From Clostridiales bacterium (lineage in GTDB: Bacteria > Bacillota > Clostridia > Lachnospirales > Lachnospiraceae): DNA of 64,000 nt. Each line of letters starts with the position of its first letter. Position 1 is the first letter of the stretch. Location: NCBI GenBank assembly GCA_021202925.1, contig JAJQCD010000038.1, forward strand, positions 1 to 64,000. The letters run 5' to 3'. The notes under the pieces are model-generated. The model was given only the letters and a program-made list of their open reading frames with translations, searched no databases and had not been told where the DNA came from. Below are positions 16,939 to 25,899 of the stretch, one piece after another. The position numbers and the translations under genes were made by a program.

Positions 16939-17640
16939 CTAATATTCCGTCAGGCAACTGTCATGGAAGTGCCGTAAATTTTCTTTCATGTAAAAATATG
17001 CATCTTCGCTATTATGCGCCCGGATCGCCTGAAGCACCTGGGCATGGCTGTAGTTAATGTATTCTTTGGACTCATCATTTGGATTTGGCACCGTAATCTC
17101 CGTCTCCGGAGACGCATCACACATGGATACGATAAGCTCGACAATATTTACAATCACCGGGTTACCTGTAATTTCCGCCATTCGATAATGAAACATCCGC
17201 AGATCATCTGTTGTAAGTGTGCCGTTATTTTCTTTTTCATTGCACATATCCACAATTTTCTGCAAATCATCGATATCTTTTTTTGTCGCAATGCGGGCCA
17301 CCAGTGCAGCAACCTGCGGCTCAAAAAGCAGGCGCACCTGTGATGCGTTCTCAAAATCACTTTCAAACTGGTGAATCTTGGAGCGCAGCCCTTCATTTAA
17401 ATAACTGAAGCTATCCGATATAACGATTGAACCTTTTCCACGGATCGTCTTTATGATTTTTCTTCTTGAAAGTACAGAGAGTGCTTCCCGTACAGTTGTG
17501 CGGCTCACCTGGAACTGTTCACACAATTGTTTTTCTGACGGTAGTAAATCCCCTTTTTTAATGCTCCCATCAAGTATCAGTTGACATATTTGTGCTATTA
17601 CATTTTCGTAAAGAGTATTTGTAGTAACCTTTTGAAACAT
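16939..17640 (-). CDS. GntR-family (FadR subfamily) transcriptional regulator
   Basis: 233 aa. Winged helix-turn-helix at about residues 8-76 (LPSEKQLCEQFQVSRTTVRE, ALSVL), then an all-helical FCD-type ligand domain (about 95-225) with metal-site candidates in FHYRMAEITGNP and later HAQVLQAI/HFHDSCL histidines. It is the last gene of the peptide-uptake operon, 147 bp after the dipeptidase gene, and probably responds to an amino or organic acid from this pathway. Direct evidence for its operator is lacking. The TTGTCA/TGACAA cluster upstream of oppB is one candidate. Confidence 0.85.
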   Translation of the reverse strand: MFQKVTTNTLYENVIAQICQLILDGSIKKGDLLPSEKQLCEQFQVSRTTVREALSVLSRRKIIKTIRGKGSIVISDSFSYLNEGLRSKIHQFESDFENASQVRLLFEPQVAALVARIATKKDIDDLQKIVDMCNEKENNGTLTTDDLRMFHYRMAEITGNPVIVNIVELIVSMCDASPETEITVPNPNDESKEYINYSHAQVLQAIRAHNSEDAYFYMKENLRHFHDSCLTEY

Positions 17641-17787
17641 TCTTCTCTCCTGTTATTCATTTACTGCGCAGCAAGCGCACGGTATCCTGTTAATTTGGTC
17701 ACGGCTATGATTTTACCGCATTTTTTCCCATTATTCAAGTAAGCGTTCTGCTCCCCAGCCTTTGCCCTTCCTTTCGGAACCGGCAAA

Positions 17788-19224
17788 CTACAAATACCTG
17801 TCAATCGCCCAAAGTGCGGTGATGTAAATTTGTACCGATTCCATCAGATTTTTCAGGCTTCGCGCTTCATCCGGGCCATGAATGGAACCATGCCCTTCCG
17901 GAAGAAATGGACACTGCTCTCCATCATGTGGTCCAAAACCGATCGCATATTTCAGCTTGCGTGCATAAGTGCCACCACCAATTCCAAACAGCCTGCCGTT
18001 TTTTCCGGTGACATGGGACCAGCAGTCATACAGAAGCTGAACCATCCCGTCCTGGAGATCCAGGCAATGCGGCGGGGAATCAACACGAAGTGCAAGAGAC
18101 CAGCCGTGTGCCTCTGCATAGGATTCCAACGCCGTTTTTACCTCTTCCCGCTGAAGGATGGCCGGATAACGAAGATCAAAATCCATACAAATCCTTCCCT
18201 GCTCCAACGATGCCAATACGCATGAACAGGTCAACGCTCCCATCGTTTCATCGCCACAGGCCAGGCCAAAAACAGCTCCGTCCCACTGTGTGCCAAGCCT
18301 GTCCAGTTCGGCCAGATCCGCTTTTTCCTCCTGTGACAGGGATGGCAGGCTCTCAAGAAAATGAAACAGGACACCGACCGCATTTCTTCCATGAAATGCC
18401 ATGGACGACGAACTCTGTTTTCCATGCCCGGTAATACGAAAGCAGGTCATCCCCGAATTCTTCTCACCACAGTCCTTTATTTCAATAGGATCCTCCGGGT
18501 CTTTCTCATAGTCCGTAAGATAGTTCGCCTGTACCGAATCTGCCAGAAATTCCACTGTAGCGGATGGCGGTACAATGTTGGCCGCAATTCCTCCAGAGAC
18601 TTTTGTCAGATGTGTGTTGCACAACTCTTTGCTCAGTGAAAAATGGAACCTTCCCTTTTCCGCGATACATACGGGGAAGCGGATATCCGGAACCAGGCAA
18701 AGCTCTGGCTCTGCCTGTTCTTTTAAATATATGTCCAGATCCATCATTCCCCGTTCCTCACAACAGCCAAAGTAGACGGTAAAACGACAGTCCGTTGATA
18801 AATTCAGATCACGCACCGCGCACAAGGCAAGAATGCCGAGCAAAGCCGCATGCTTATCATCGCCAACGCCCCGTCCAATCAGCCACCCCTGTTCCTGTGT
18901 ACACTGAAACGCTGGATATATCCATCCTTCTCCGGCTGCCACCACATCCACATGACTGAAAATTCCGATATGGTGACTTCCGCTTCCCCAGGAAGCCAGC
19001 CCATAATGGTATCCGCCATTATACACCTCAAGGCCCTTCCTCTTCGCGAGTGCAAGCACATAATCAAGAGCACGCACACATTCCTTCCCATAAGGATAAC
19101 CGCTGTCATCCTCACAGCCGACGCTGGGAATTGCTACCAATTCATATAAGTCCCTGAGGAATTCCTCCCAGTGAGCCCGGATATACTCCAAAGCCCGTTC
19201 TTTTACTGAATCATCCCATTGCAT
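17788..19224 (-). CDS. M20-family dipeptidase (Sapep/PepV-like)
   Basis: 478 aa with start ATG 19224. This start is preferred to one 30 nt upstream because GGAGGT sits 12 nt before it, inside the end of the preceding gene. Zinc-ligand motifs of M20 di- and aminopeptidases are seen: FSHVDVVAAGEGW (His, Asp), GRGVGDDKHAAL (bridging Asp), GCCEERGMMD (catalytic Glu pair) and a C-terminal His region FLPEGHGSIHGPDE. The length matches the Sapep/PepV group that hydrolyses dipeptides in the cytoplasm. It lies 5 bp downstream of the MalY-like gene, in the peptide-import operon, and probably splits imported dipeptides before the lyase acts. Confidence 0.87.
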   Translation of the reverse strand: MQWDDSVKERALEYIRAHWEEFLRDLYELVAIPSVGCEDDSGYPYGKECVRALDYVLALAKRKGLEVYNGGYHYGLASWGSGSHHIGIFSHVDVVAAGEGWIYPAFQCTQEQGWLIGRGVGDDKHAALLGILALCAVRDLNLSTDCRFTVYFGCCEERGMMDLDIYLKEQAEPELCLVPDIRFPVCIAEKGRFHFSLSKELCNTHLTKVSGGIAANIVPPSATVEFLADSVQANYLTDYEKDPEDPIEIKDCGEKNSGMTCFRITGHGKQSSSSMAFHGRNAVGVLFHFLESLPSLSQEEKADLAELDRLGTQWDGAVFGLACGDETMGALTCSCVLASLEQGRICMDFDLRYPAILQREEVKTALESYAEAHGWSLALRVDSPPHCLDLQDGMVQLLYDCWSHVTGKNGRLFGIGGGTYARKLKYAIGFGPHDGEQCPFLPEGHGSIHGPDEARSLKNLMESVQIYITALWAIDRYL

Positions 19225-19229
19225 AGGTT

Positions 19230-20408
19230 TTATCCGACCTCCGCCCGATAGCACTCCGCCAGACGTTCCATACCCTGGCCGAGTACAGAACGGGCACAGG
19301 CAATATTAATTCTCAAATGATGTCCACCGTCTCCCCGAAAATTCTCCCCGGAAGGCAATCCCACTCCGTAATGGTCTGCCAACAGATAACTGAGTTCCCC
19401 CATTTCTCTGCGAAAACAACTGCAATCCAGCCACATCAAATAGGTTCCCTGGTGTTCTGCTGCTGTGATTCCAGGCGTCTCCCGCTCCAGAAAATCCCGC
19501 AGGAAAAGAGAATTTCCTTCCAGATAAACGTGAACCGCGTCTAACCATTCATCTGCGCCGCAAAATCCTGCTTCACAGGCTACAATGCTGAGAATCGTCG
19601 GCGTTTTAATCCAGACTCCGTTGAGCGCAGCTGCAATTTTCTCCTTATTTGCAGGATCAGGAATGACCAGAATCCCCGTACTGATGCCTGGTATATTAAA
19701 GCTTTTGTTGCCGGATATACAAGTTACGCATTGCCCGTGAAGCTCCGGAAAAGAGAAGGCCGGAGTATAGGTATTCCCAAACAGTGAGAAATCGGCATGT
19801 GCCTCATCGGAAAACAAACAGGTTCCGTATTTTGCACAGAGGCTTACCAGGCTCTGCATCTCCTCCCTGCTCCAGACATGTCCCACCGGGTTGTGCGGAT
19901 TACAGAATAAAATTCCCTTTACCCCGGACTTTAACAGCATCTCAATCCGTTCATAATCCAGAGTATACCGTCCGTTATGGCAAAGCAGTTCACATTCCTC
20001 CAGTAAGAAGCCACCGGATTCGATAATGGCAAAAAACGGATGATAAACCGGAGAAAATGCCATTACCCGATCCCCAGGCTGAAGCAGTGCACGCATACTG
20101 AAAGCAAGCCCCGTGATAATTCCTGTTGTCGGATACATCCATTCCTTTTCCAGTAATGCCCCATGTCGGCGTGCAAACCATCCCTGTGCCGCCTGATAGA
20201 AACGGTCTCCTGCTGTTGAATAACCGAAGATGGGGTGTCTGATCCGTTCCTGCAATGCATCCGTCACACAGGACGGACAGGCAAAATCCATATCTGCCAC
20301 TGAAAATGGCAGTTCCACACGATTCGTGTGGAACTGCCCGGCAGCCCCGTCCCACTTATTCGAGCAGGTGCCGCGCCGGCTTACCGGTGTGTCAAAATCA
20401 TAATTCAT
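19230..20408 (-). CDS. MalY/PatB-type PLP-dependent C-S lyase (cystathionine beta-lyase family)
   Basis: 392 aa, full length for the class I aminotransferase-fold MalY/PatB group, which beta-eliminates cystathionine and other S-substituted cysteines to pyruvate, ammonia and a thiol. PLP-binding residues: Y122 (SPVYHPF), N170/N173 (FCNPHNPVGHVW), D201 (FSDEAHADF) and Schiff-base K235 (SGNKSFNIPG). N-terminal signature PFSVADMDF. It overlaps nothing, with 8 bp to the upstream binding-protein gene and 5 bp to the dipeptidase gene, so it is co-transcribed with a peptide transporter. That supports a role on cysteine conjugates delivered as peptides. The exact substrate is unknown. Confidence 0.87.
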   Translation of the reverse strand: MNYDFDTPVSRRGTCSNKWDGAAGQFHTNRVELPFSVADMDFACPSCVTDALQERIRHPIFGYSTAGDRFYQAAQGWFARRHGALLEKEWMYPTTGIITGLAFSMRALLQPGDRVMAFSPVYHPFFAIIESGGFLLEECELLCHNGRYTLDYERIEMLLKSGVKGILFCNPHNPVGHVWSREEMQSLVSLCAKYGTCLFSDEAHADFSLFGNTYTPAFSFPELHGQCVTCISGNKSFNIPGISTGILVIPDPANKEKIAAALNGVWIKTPTILSIVACEAGFCGADEWLDAVHVYLEGNSLFLRDFLERETPGITAAEHQGTYLMWLDCSCFRREMGELSYLLADHYGVGLPSGENFRGDGGHHLRINIACARSVLGQGMERLAECYRAEVG

Positions 20409-20416
20409 AGTCTTTC

Positions 20417-22237
20417 TTACTCCGCATAGTAGGCATTCAGGTATTCCTGAGCCTTTCCTTCTTCATAAATAAGCTGATTGCCACAATCAAGCACGGCCGA
20501 TATCGGGCTGTATGCGTAGGTGGCATATCCGGACATTCCCGCGATGATATCATCCTGATTGATGCTGGCCGCGATAGCCTTGCGGACATTTTCGCTTGAA
20601 CACGGAGAGCTCTCTGATATATTGTATCCCATATAGTAAGCCCGGTTGCCAGGATTCTGACAGAGGGTCAGATTTGGATCCGAATCAACCACACTGTACT
20701 TATCCGTCGAAAGATTCCAGATATAATCAATTTCGCCGCTGCGCAATGCAGAAACACAGGCATCGACATCACTCATCGTCAGATAGTTGAGTGTGCTGAT
20801 CTTTGCTCCGCCGTCTTCCTTGTGGTAACCCTCATTTTTAACCATATAGAGTCCATAATCATCCATGTAGGTCAGCACATAGGGGCCAGAGCAGGAAATG
20901 GTATTGTTAAAACCGGAACCCTTGTACATGGTATTCGTGTCTGCATAGCAGACATCTTTGCTTGCATCATAGTTCTCTACATTTACATTCGCATTAATCT
21001 CACCAACCCATTCACTGTCAACGATACCGGCCACATGCTGGCAAAGGCTGTTCAGAATCTGCGGGAATGGATAGCTGGTACGAATGCAGATCACCTGATA
21101 GCTGCCCGCAGCATTGTCCACTTCATCTCTGGTCGATGCGAGCGTTTCCAGGCTAGCTGAAAGCCCGTCATTCAGATCATCATAAATACTGCCGCCATCA
21201 GCTGTTACCGTATTTTTCAGTTCCTCCATGTCGGTAATCATCTCAACGCTCTCAATGGTGGTAAAATTATCATAAGCGGCATGCAGAGGCACACTGTTCT
21301 TGTCTCTCATCCGTTCTACGGAAAACACCACGTCCTCTCCGGCTACCATCTGATCGGTAAGGACCGGATCCGCGTTTGCATCCACTCTCGTGAAATAACA
21401 GTCATCGCGAAGGATAAAGTAGAAATTCTGGTTATCCTCTGAGATTGCATAGTTACGGGAAAGCGTCCCGCTGGTTGTAAATTCGTAATCATCGGTCAAA
21501 TCAATCAGGCGGATATAAAGATTGTTGGCCGGCGTACCGATCGAAGAATTATCCGCTCGAATCGGATCAAACGTTGACAGGCTGAAACTGTAAGTTCCGT
21601 GAACGACCGGCCGGGTTGTATTAAGGCTTGCATCGTTATAAGTAAAATCCTGCCAGATGCTGAGAACGCGGGTCGAATCCGCATCCAGTTCGCTGCCCAC
21701 ACCCCTTCCCTTGATTTCCCGGTAGAGCGGGGTCAGATAACACAGATCGTCGACCAGGTAACGTTCCAGATCTCCATAGACAGTCTCCCATTCGCTTACA
21801 TCTGCCGCGGCAGCAGTTTCAATCATTTCATCGATCTTCGCGTCGTTATATTTCCAGTAATTGTAGGAACCATCACTCTGCACCAGCGCTTTGATGGCGT
21901 AATTCGGGCTTCCGTTGGGAACTCCCCAGCTGCTGACTGTAATATCATAATTTCCCGCATCGGTCTGACTGGAAAATCCGCTCAAATCGGTCTGCATATT
22001 GACTGTCACATCAAATCCCTGCTTGGTCAGTAAATCGCGTACAATATTTGCCAGCTTCTCATCTTTGGACTGGCAGAGCAACTGCAGTGCAACCGGCTCC
22101 TGGGTCTCTGTGTTTTCTGTGACCGCCGCATCCGGTGCGTTACTCTGTGTCTTTTCCTTCACTTCCACACTGCCACACGCAGTGGACAGCAGCATAGTCA
22201 GGCCAAGACTAAGGGCAATCATTCTTCTTTTTTTCAT
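20417..22237 (-). CDS. peptide/nickel-type ABC solute-binding lipoprotein, circularly permuted SBP_bac_5 fold
   Basis: 606 aa with lipobox LLSTAC (lipidated Cys21). Residues about 48-205 correspond to the usual C-terminal lobe of DppA/OppA-type proteins: a helix KLANIVRDLLTKQGFDVTV, YDITVSSWGVPNGSPNY, NYWKYNDAKIDEMIETA, and LYREIKG before the last strand. Residues about 206-606 correspond to the usual N-terminal part: HGTYSFSLSTFDPIRADNSS, DNQNFYFILRDDCYF, VAGEDVVFSVERMRD, then CSSENVRKAIAASINQDDII and finally EEGKAQEYLNAYYAE, which normally precedes the C-terminal lobe. So the order of the two parts is swapped. The ORF is uninterrupted and has a normal signal. It is located 134 bp after oppF. 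Confidence 0.8.
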   Translation of the reverse strand: MKKRRMIALSLGLTMLLSTACGSVEVKEKTQSNAPDAAVTENTETQEPVALQLLCQSKDEKLANIVRDLLTKQGFDVTVNMQTDLSGFSSQTDAGNYDITVSSWGVPNGSPNYAIKALVQSDGSYNYWKYNDAKIDEMIETAAAADVSEWETVYGDLERYLVDDLCYLTPLYREIKGRGVGSELDADSTRVLSIWQDFTYNDASLNTTRPVVHGTYSFSLSTFDPIRADNSSIGTPANNLYIRLIDLTDDYEFTTSGTLSRNYAISEDNQNFYFILRDDCYFTRVDANADPVLTDQMVAGEDVVFSVERMRDKNSVPLHAAYDNFTTIESVEMITDMEELKNTVTADGGSIYDDLNDGLSASLETLASTRDEVDNAAGSYQVICIRTSYPFPQILNSLCQHVAGIVDSEWVGEINANVNVENYDASKDVCYADTNTMYKGSGFNNTISCSGPYVLTYMDDYGLYMVKNEGYHKEDGGAKISTLNYLTMSDVDACVSALRSGEIDYIWNLSTDKYSVVDSDPNLTLCQNPGNRAYYMGYNISESSPCSSENVRKAIAASINQDDIIAGMSGYATYAYSPISAVLDCGNQLIYEEGKAQEYLNAYYAE

Positions 22238-22357
22238 AGTTCCTCTCCTTTTCTTTTATAATGGGCATTTATGAAATGCCAGAACCCGTTGGATTTACGG
22301 GTCATTTGCTTTTACCATTTCTATACTTATGTATAAGAAACAAGCTTTACTGTATAC

Positions 22358-22391
22358 ATAAAACTTAGCGTTCAGCTTCGCTGAGTTTCAT
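22358..22391. repeat. palindromic repeat copy 1, overlapping the oppF stop
   Basis: 34 nt with arms ATAAAACT and AGTTTCAT and inner complement AGCG/CGCT. A closely similar 39-nt copy is at 42569-42607. The element supplies the last five codons and the stop of the oppF-like gene (ending ETQRS). It may be a REP-like element or serve as an mRNA 3' hairpin before the binding-protein gene. Confidence 0.6.
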
Positions 22392-23364
22392 AATAAAGAG
22401 TGCCTTTCGCAATCTCCGATACTCTGTGACAGGCGACAAAATGATCTTCTTCCACCTCCCGCAACTCCGGCGTGATCCTCATACACGCTTCCGTCGCAAA
22501 CGGACATCTGGGTGCAAACCGGCATCCCGGTTTCACATTAACCGGTGAAGTAATCTCTCCCTGTAATACAATCCGCTTTTTCCGTTCCAGAATATTAACA
22601 GAAGGAATGGCGGATAGCAGTGCAATCGTATAAGGATGCAACGGTCGCGAGAAAATATGCCGTTTTGGTGCTTTTTCCACCATCAGCCCCATGTACATGA
22701 CACCTACGTCTGTGGAAATATGCTTGATCACCGACATATCATGAGAAATAAAAATATACGTCAGCCCTAATTTCTTTTGCAGATCCATCATCAGATTCAG
22801 GATCTGCGCCTGCACGGATACATCCAGTGCACTGACCGGCTCATCGCAGACAATGAATTTTGGATTCATCGCCAGTGCGCGGGCAATGACGACCCTTTGT
22901 CTGCGTCCCCCGTCAAACTCGTGTGGATACATATTGCTCACGCGTTTTTCCAGGCCGACAAGCTCCATCAACTCCTCCACGCGCGCATTGCACTCTGCCT
23001 GCGTTTTATAAACCTTGTGAATGATCAGCGGTTCCTCTATGATTTTTTTGATCGTATAACGTGTATCCAGTGAAGCGTACGGATCCTGGAACACAATCTG
23101 CATATATTTACGAATCTGTCGCAGTTCTCTGACATTAAAACTGGCAATATCCATACCATCAAAAATGATGCGGCCGCTGGTCGGTTCATGCAGACGCAGA
23201 ATGGTACGGCCCAGGGTACTCTTTCCACAGCCGGATTCCCCGACAATCCCCAGTGTCTCTCCTTCATTTACACGAAAGCTGACATCTTCTACCGCATGGA
23301 GCAGACCTCCGTTTGCGACGGGAAAATATTTACTCAAATGGCTGACTTCCAACAGAGTCTTCAT
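22372..23364 (-). CDS. peptide ABC transporter ATP-binding protein, OppF/DppF-like
   Basis: 330 aa from ATG 23364, which has AGGAGGT 6 nt upstream and overlaps the oppD stop by 4 bp. Walker A GESGCGKST, Q-loop FQDPYASLD, Walker B FIVCDEPVSALD and H-loop SHD are intact. The signature reads EFDGGRRQRV where most ABC proteins have LSGGQ. This form occurs in clostridial OppF-like proteins. The C-terminal oligopeptide domain has a Cys cluster (CRFAPRCPFATEAC...CH) typical of iron-sulfur or zinc binding in the family. The final residues come from a palindromic repeat. Energises peptide import with the OppD partner. Confidence 0.9.
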   Translation of the reverse strand: MKTLLEVSHLSKYFPVANGGLLHAVEDVSFRVNEGETLGIVGESGCGKSTLGRTILRLHEPTSGRIIFDGMDIASFNVRELRQIRKYMQIVFQDPYASLDTRYTIKKIIEEPLIIHKVYKTQAECNARVEELMELVGLEKRVSNMYPHEFDGGRRQRVVIARALAMNPKFIVCDEPVSALDVSVQAQILNLMMDLQKKLGLTYIFISHDMSVIKHISTDVGVMYMGLMVEKAPKRHIFSRPLHPYTIALLSAIPSVNILERKKRIVLQGEITSPVNVKPGCRFAPRCPFATEACMRITPELREVEEDHFVACHRVSEIAKGTLYYETQRS

Positions 23365-24341
23365 CTGCGCACCTCCTCGCCAAGCGGAAAATAGCATTTA
23401 TACACATGCCCATCTCCCTGAAGCTGTGGCGCCTGCTGCCGGCAAACCGCCTGACAATATTTACAGCGTGGATGGAAGTAACAGCCTTGCGGGGGATTGG
23501 CCATATTCGGCATCAGCCCTTCAATAGGAATCAGACGCTCTACCTCCGAATCCAGCTTCGGTGTGGAATCAAACAGTCCCTGCGTATAGGGATGCCTGGG
23601 ATTCAGATAGACTTCCTCGATGCTTCCCATCTCGACAATCTCTCCCGCATAAATCACCGCGACTCGGTTGCAGATCTCCGCTACCACTCCGAAATCATGG
23701 GTAATCAGGATAATGGACATTTTATACTTTTTCTGCAAATCCGCAATAATTTCCAGCACCTGCGCCTGGATTGTCACATCAAGCGCGGTTGTCGGCTCGT
23801 CTGCAATCAGCAGATCCGGATGACACAGAAGAGACATCGTAATCACAACTCTCTGTTTCATCCCTCCTGAAAACTGATGAGGATAGTCATCAAAACGATC
23901 CGATTTCACGCCAACAATCTCCAGCATCTCCACCGCACGCCGTTTTGCTTCTGCCCTGGACACCCGGTCGTGTTTGCGGATGACCTCCATCAGCTGTTCA
24001 CCGATTGTCATCGTTGGATTCAGTGCTGTCATCGGATCCTGGAAGATCATGGAAATTCCGTTGCCGCGGATTTTCTGGTTCTCTCGCTCACTGTTCTCAA
24101 GGAGATTCTTTCCCTTAAAAAGGATTTCTCCTTCTCGAATCACACCCGGAGGATCCGGAATCAACTGCATGATGGCCATGGCCGTTGTCGTCTTACCTGC
24201 CCCGGTCTCCCCTACAAGGCCAATCGTGTCCCCTTCCTTCACATCAAAGGAAATGCCATTTACTGCCGCAACATCTGCCTCATCCGTAACGTAATGTACA
24301 TGCAGGTTTTTCACCTGAAGCAGCATATCATTTTCTGTCAT
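23361..24341 (-). CDS. peptide ABC transporter ATP-binding protein, OppD/DppD-like
   Basis: 326 aa. Walker [14 protein letters not shown]-loop [13 protein letters not shown], signature FSGGMKQRV, Walker [15 protein letters not shown]-loop THDF. C-terminal oligo_HPY-type region with [14 protein letters not shown]. It starts 15 bp after the oppC stop and overlaps the oppF start by 4 bp. Forms the heterodimeric ATPase of the importer with the OppF-like protein. Confidence 0.92.
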   Translation of the reverse strand: MTENDMLLQVKNLHVHYVTDEADVAAVNGISFDVKEGDTIGLVGETGAGKTTTAMAIMQLIPDPPGVIREGEILFKGKNLLENSERENQKIRGNGISMIFQDPMTALNPTMTIGEQLMEVIRKHDRVSRAEAKRRAVEMLEIVGVKSDRFDDYPHQFSGGMKQRVVITMSLLCHPDLLIADEPTTALDVTIQAQVLEIIADLQKKYKMSIILITHDFGVVAEICNRVAVIYAGEIVEMGSIEEVYLNPRHPYTQGLFDSTPKLDSEVERLIPIEGLMPNMANPPQGCYFHPRCKYCQAVCRQQAPQLQGDGHVYKCYFPLGEEVRR

Positions 24342-24356
24342 AGCAACGCCTCCCTT

Positions 24357-25886
24357 TTATTTGAGCTTCGGATCAAGAGCATCCCGGAAACCGTCACCCA
24401 GGAAATTGAATCCCAACACCATGAGAACAATGGCTATGCCCGGATAAATCGCCATATAAGAAGCCGTTTCCAGATATGTACTTCCGGTTTGAAGGATATT
24501 CCCCCATTCCGGGATATAGGATTCAATACCGACACCCAGGTAGCTCAAGCTGCTGATTGCTAGGACATTTCCTCCGAAGCTCATTGTTGCACGGACAATA
24601 ACCGGAGCCATACTGTTTGGGATGATGTGCTTCAGAATAATCCAGCTATCCTTTGCACCGATGGCCCTTTCCGCCTCAATAAACTCGCAGCCTGTAAGTG
24701 TCATGACCGATGCCCGCACCGTACGCCCATACCCCGGAATCACTCCCATTCCAAGAGCGATAATAATCCATGTCAGGCTGTTTCCTGCCGCCGTGATAAT
24801 GGCAATCGGAAGAAGCAAACCGGGCATTGCCATAAAAATGTCGAGGATTCTCATAATGATATCGTCAATCCGGCCGGAATAATATCCGGCGATTGCTCCA
24901 AGGGTTGTTCCGATCACAACAGAAAACATCGTGGAAAGAAGACCGGCCACCAGAGAGATTTTTGCGCCGAAAACAACTCTTGTAAAAATACAACGCCCCA
25001 GATCATCCGTACCCAGAGGATATTCCAGTGACGGTCCCTGCAAAATCGCCTGATAATTGTTATTGACAGCCAGATCATAATCGAAGGTGTACTGGGCAAA
25101 AATAGTCAGGGTAATCAGGAAAATAATAACAAATGCTCCCCAGACTGCTACCTGGCTGCGAAACAGGCGTTTAAACACATCAATCCAGCTGATGGAAACC
25201 TCCGAATCTTTGTTAAAACTCTTGTTCAGAATGATCAAACCGGCCAAAATGGCAAAAAGGTTTCCGCAAAGACCCGTCAGAAGCAGAAGCACCGCAACCA
25301 CCCGCATCTTCTTCGGCGCCTGCGTCGGTGTAACTGCTTCCGCCAGCGGGAACAGGGCGACAAAATGCAGCAGCGTCAGCAGGGCGAGGACTCCCATAGC
25401 CGGGAAAAATGTGCTGATCACATAGCCCTTAAGAATATTAATACTGGAAATGAACATCACCATAATATCCGTCAAAAGCATATATACGCCAATCCGATAC
25501 TCCAGAGATTTTTTCTTTTTTGCAAGCAGGAAACCCGCTTCACAGGCAAAAATATTGCAGGTTAAGACCATGAGAATCAGAACAATACCCAAAAGTCGTA
25601 CCCCTCTTTGAATATCGTGATACTTTTCATAATCTCGCTTTACAAGCGCTCGTACCACAAAAACAATAGCTGCTTCTATCGCAAATGCTCCAGCAACCAG
25701 CATCGGCCCGGTCTTTACCGACCTGGAAACAAAATCAAATCCAGCCAGTGCCGCTAAGAATGCCAGCGCAACGGACAACACCGCGGCAAATCCGAGCGCG
25801 GCATACTCCTGAGATTGCTGAATCATGCGCTTCATCTGTTTTTTTTCGAGAAGAGATTCCGAAGACACATTATTTGTCTGTTTCAT
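24357..25886 (-). CDS. peptide ABC transporter permease, OppC/DppC-like, with extended N-terminus
   Basis: 509 aa from ATG 25886, chosen because AGGAGG lies 5 nt before it. The family is normally about 280-320 aa. The extra 220 residues form about seven hydrophobic helices with no domain I recognise. The classical part begins near VFKRLFRSQVAVWGAFVIIF and includes GTDDLGRCIFTRVVFGAKISL and the EAA-loop (EAERAIGAKDSWIILKHIIPN), then SYLGVGIESYIPEWG. Pairs with the OppB-like permease, which is also N-terminally extended. The extension may be an additional membrane module or docking part. Confidence 0.85.
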   Translation of the reverse strand: MKQTNNVSSESLLEKKQMKRMIQQSQEYAALGFAAVLSVALAFLAALAGFDFVSRSVKTGPMLVAGAFAIEAAIVFVVRALVKRDYEKYHDIQRGVRLLGIVLILMVLTCNIFACEAGFLLAKKKKSLEYRIGVYMLLTDIMVMFISSINILKGYVISTFFPAMGVLALLTLLHFVALFPLAEAVTPTQAPKKMRVVAVLLLLTGLCGNLFAILAGLIILNKSFNKDSEVSISWIDVFKRLFRSQVAVWGAFVIIFLITLTIFAQYTFDYDLAVNNNYQAILQGPSLEYPLGTDDLGRCIFTRVVFGAKISLVAGLLSTMFSVVIGTTLGAIAGYYSGRIDDIIMRILDIFMAMPGLLLPIAIITAAGNSLTWIIIALGMGVIPGYGRTVRASVMTLTGCEFIEAERAIGAKDSWIILKHIIPNSMAPVIVRATMSFGGNVLAISSLSYLGVGIESYIPEWGNILQTGSTYLETASYMAIYPGIAIVLMVLGFNFLGDGFRDALDPKLK

Positions 25887-25899
25887 AAGCTCCTCCTGC

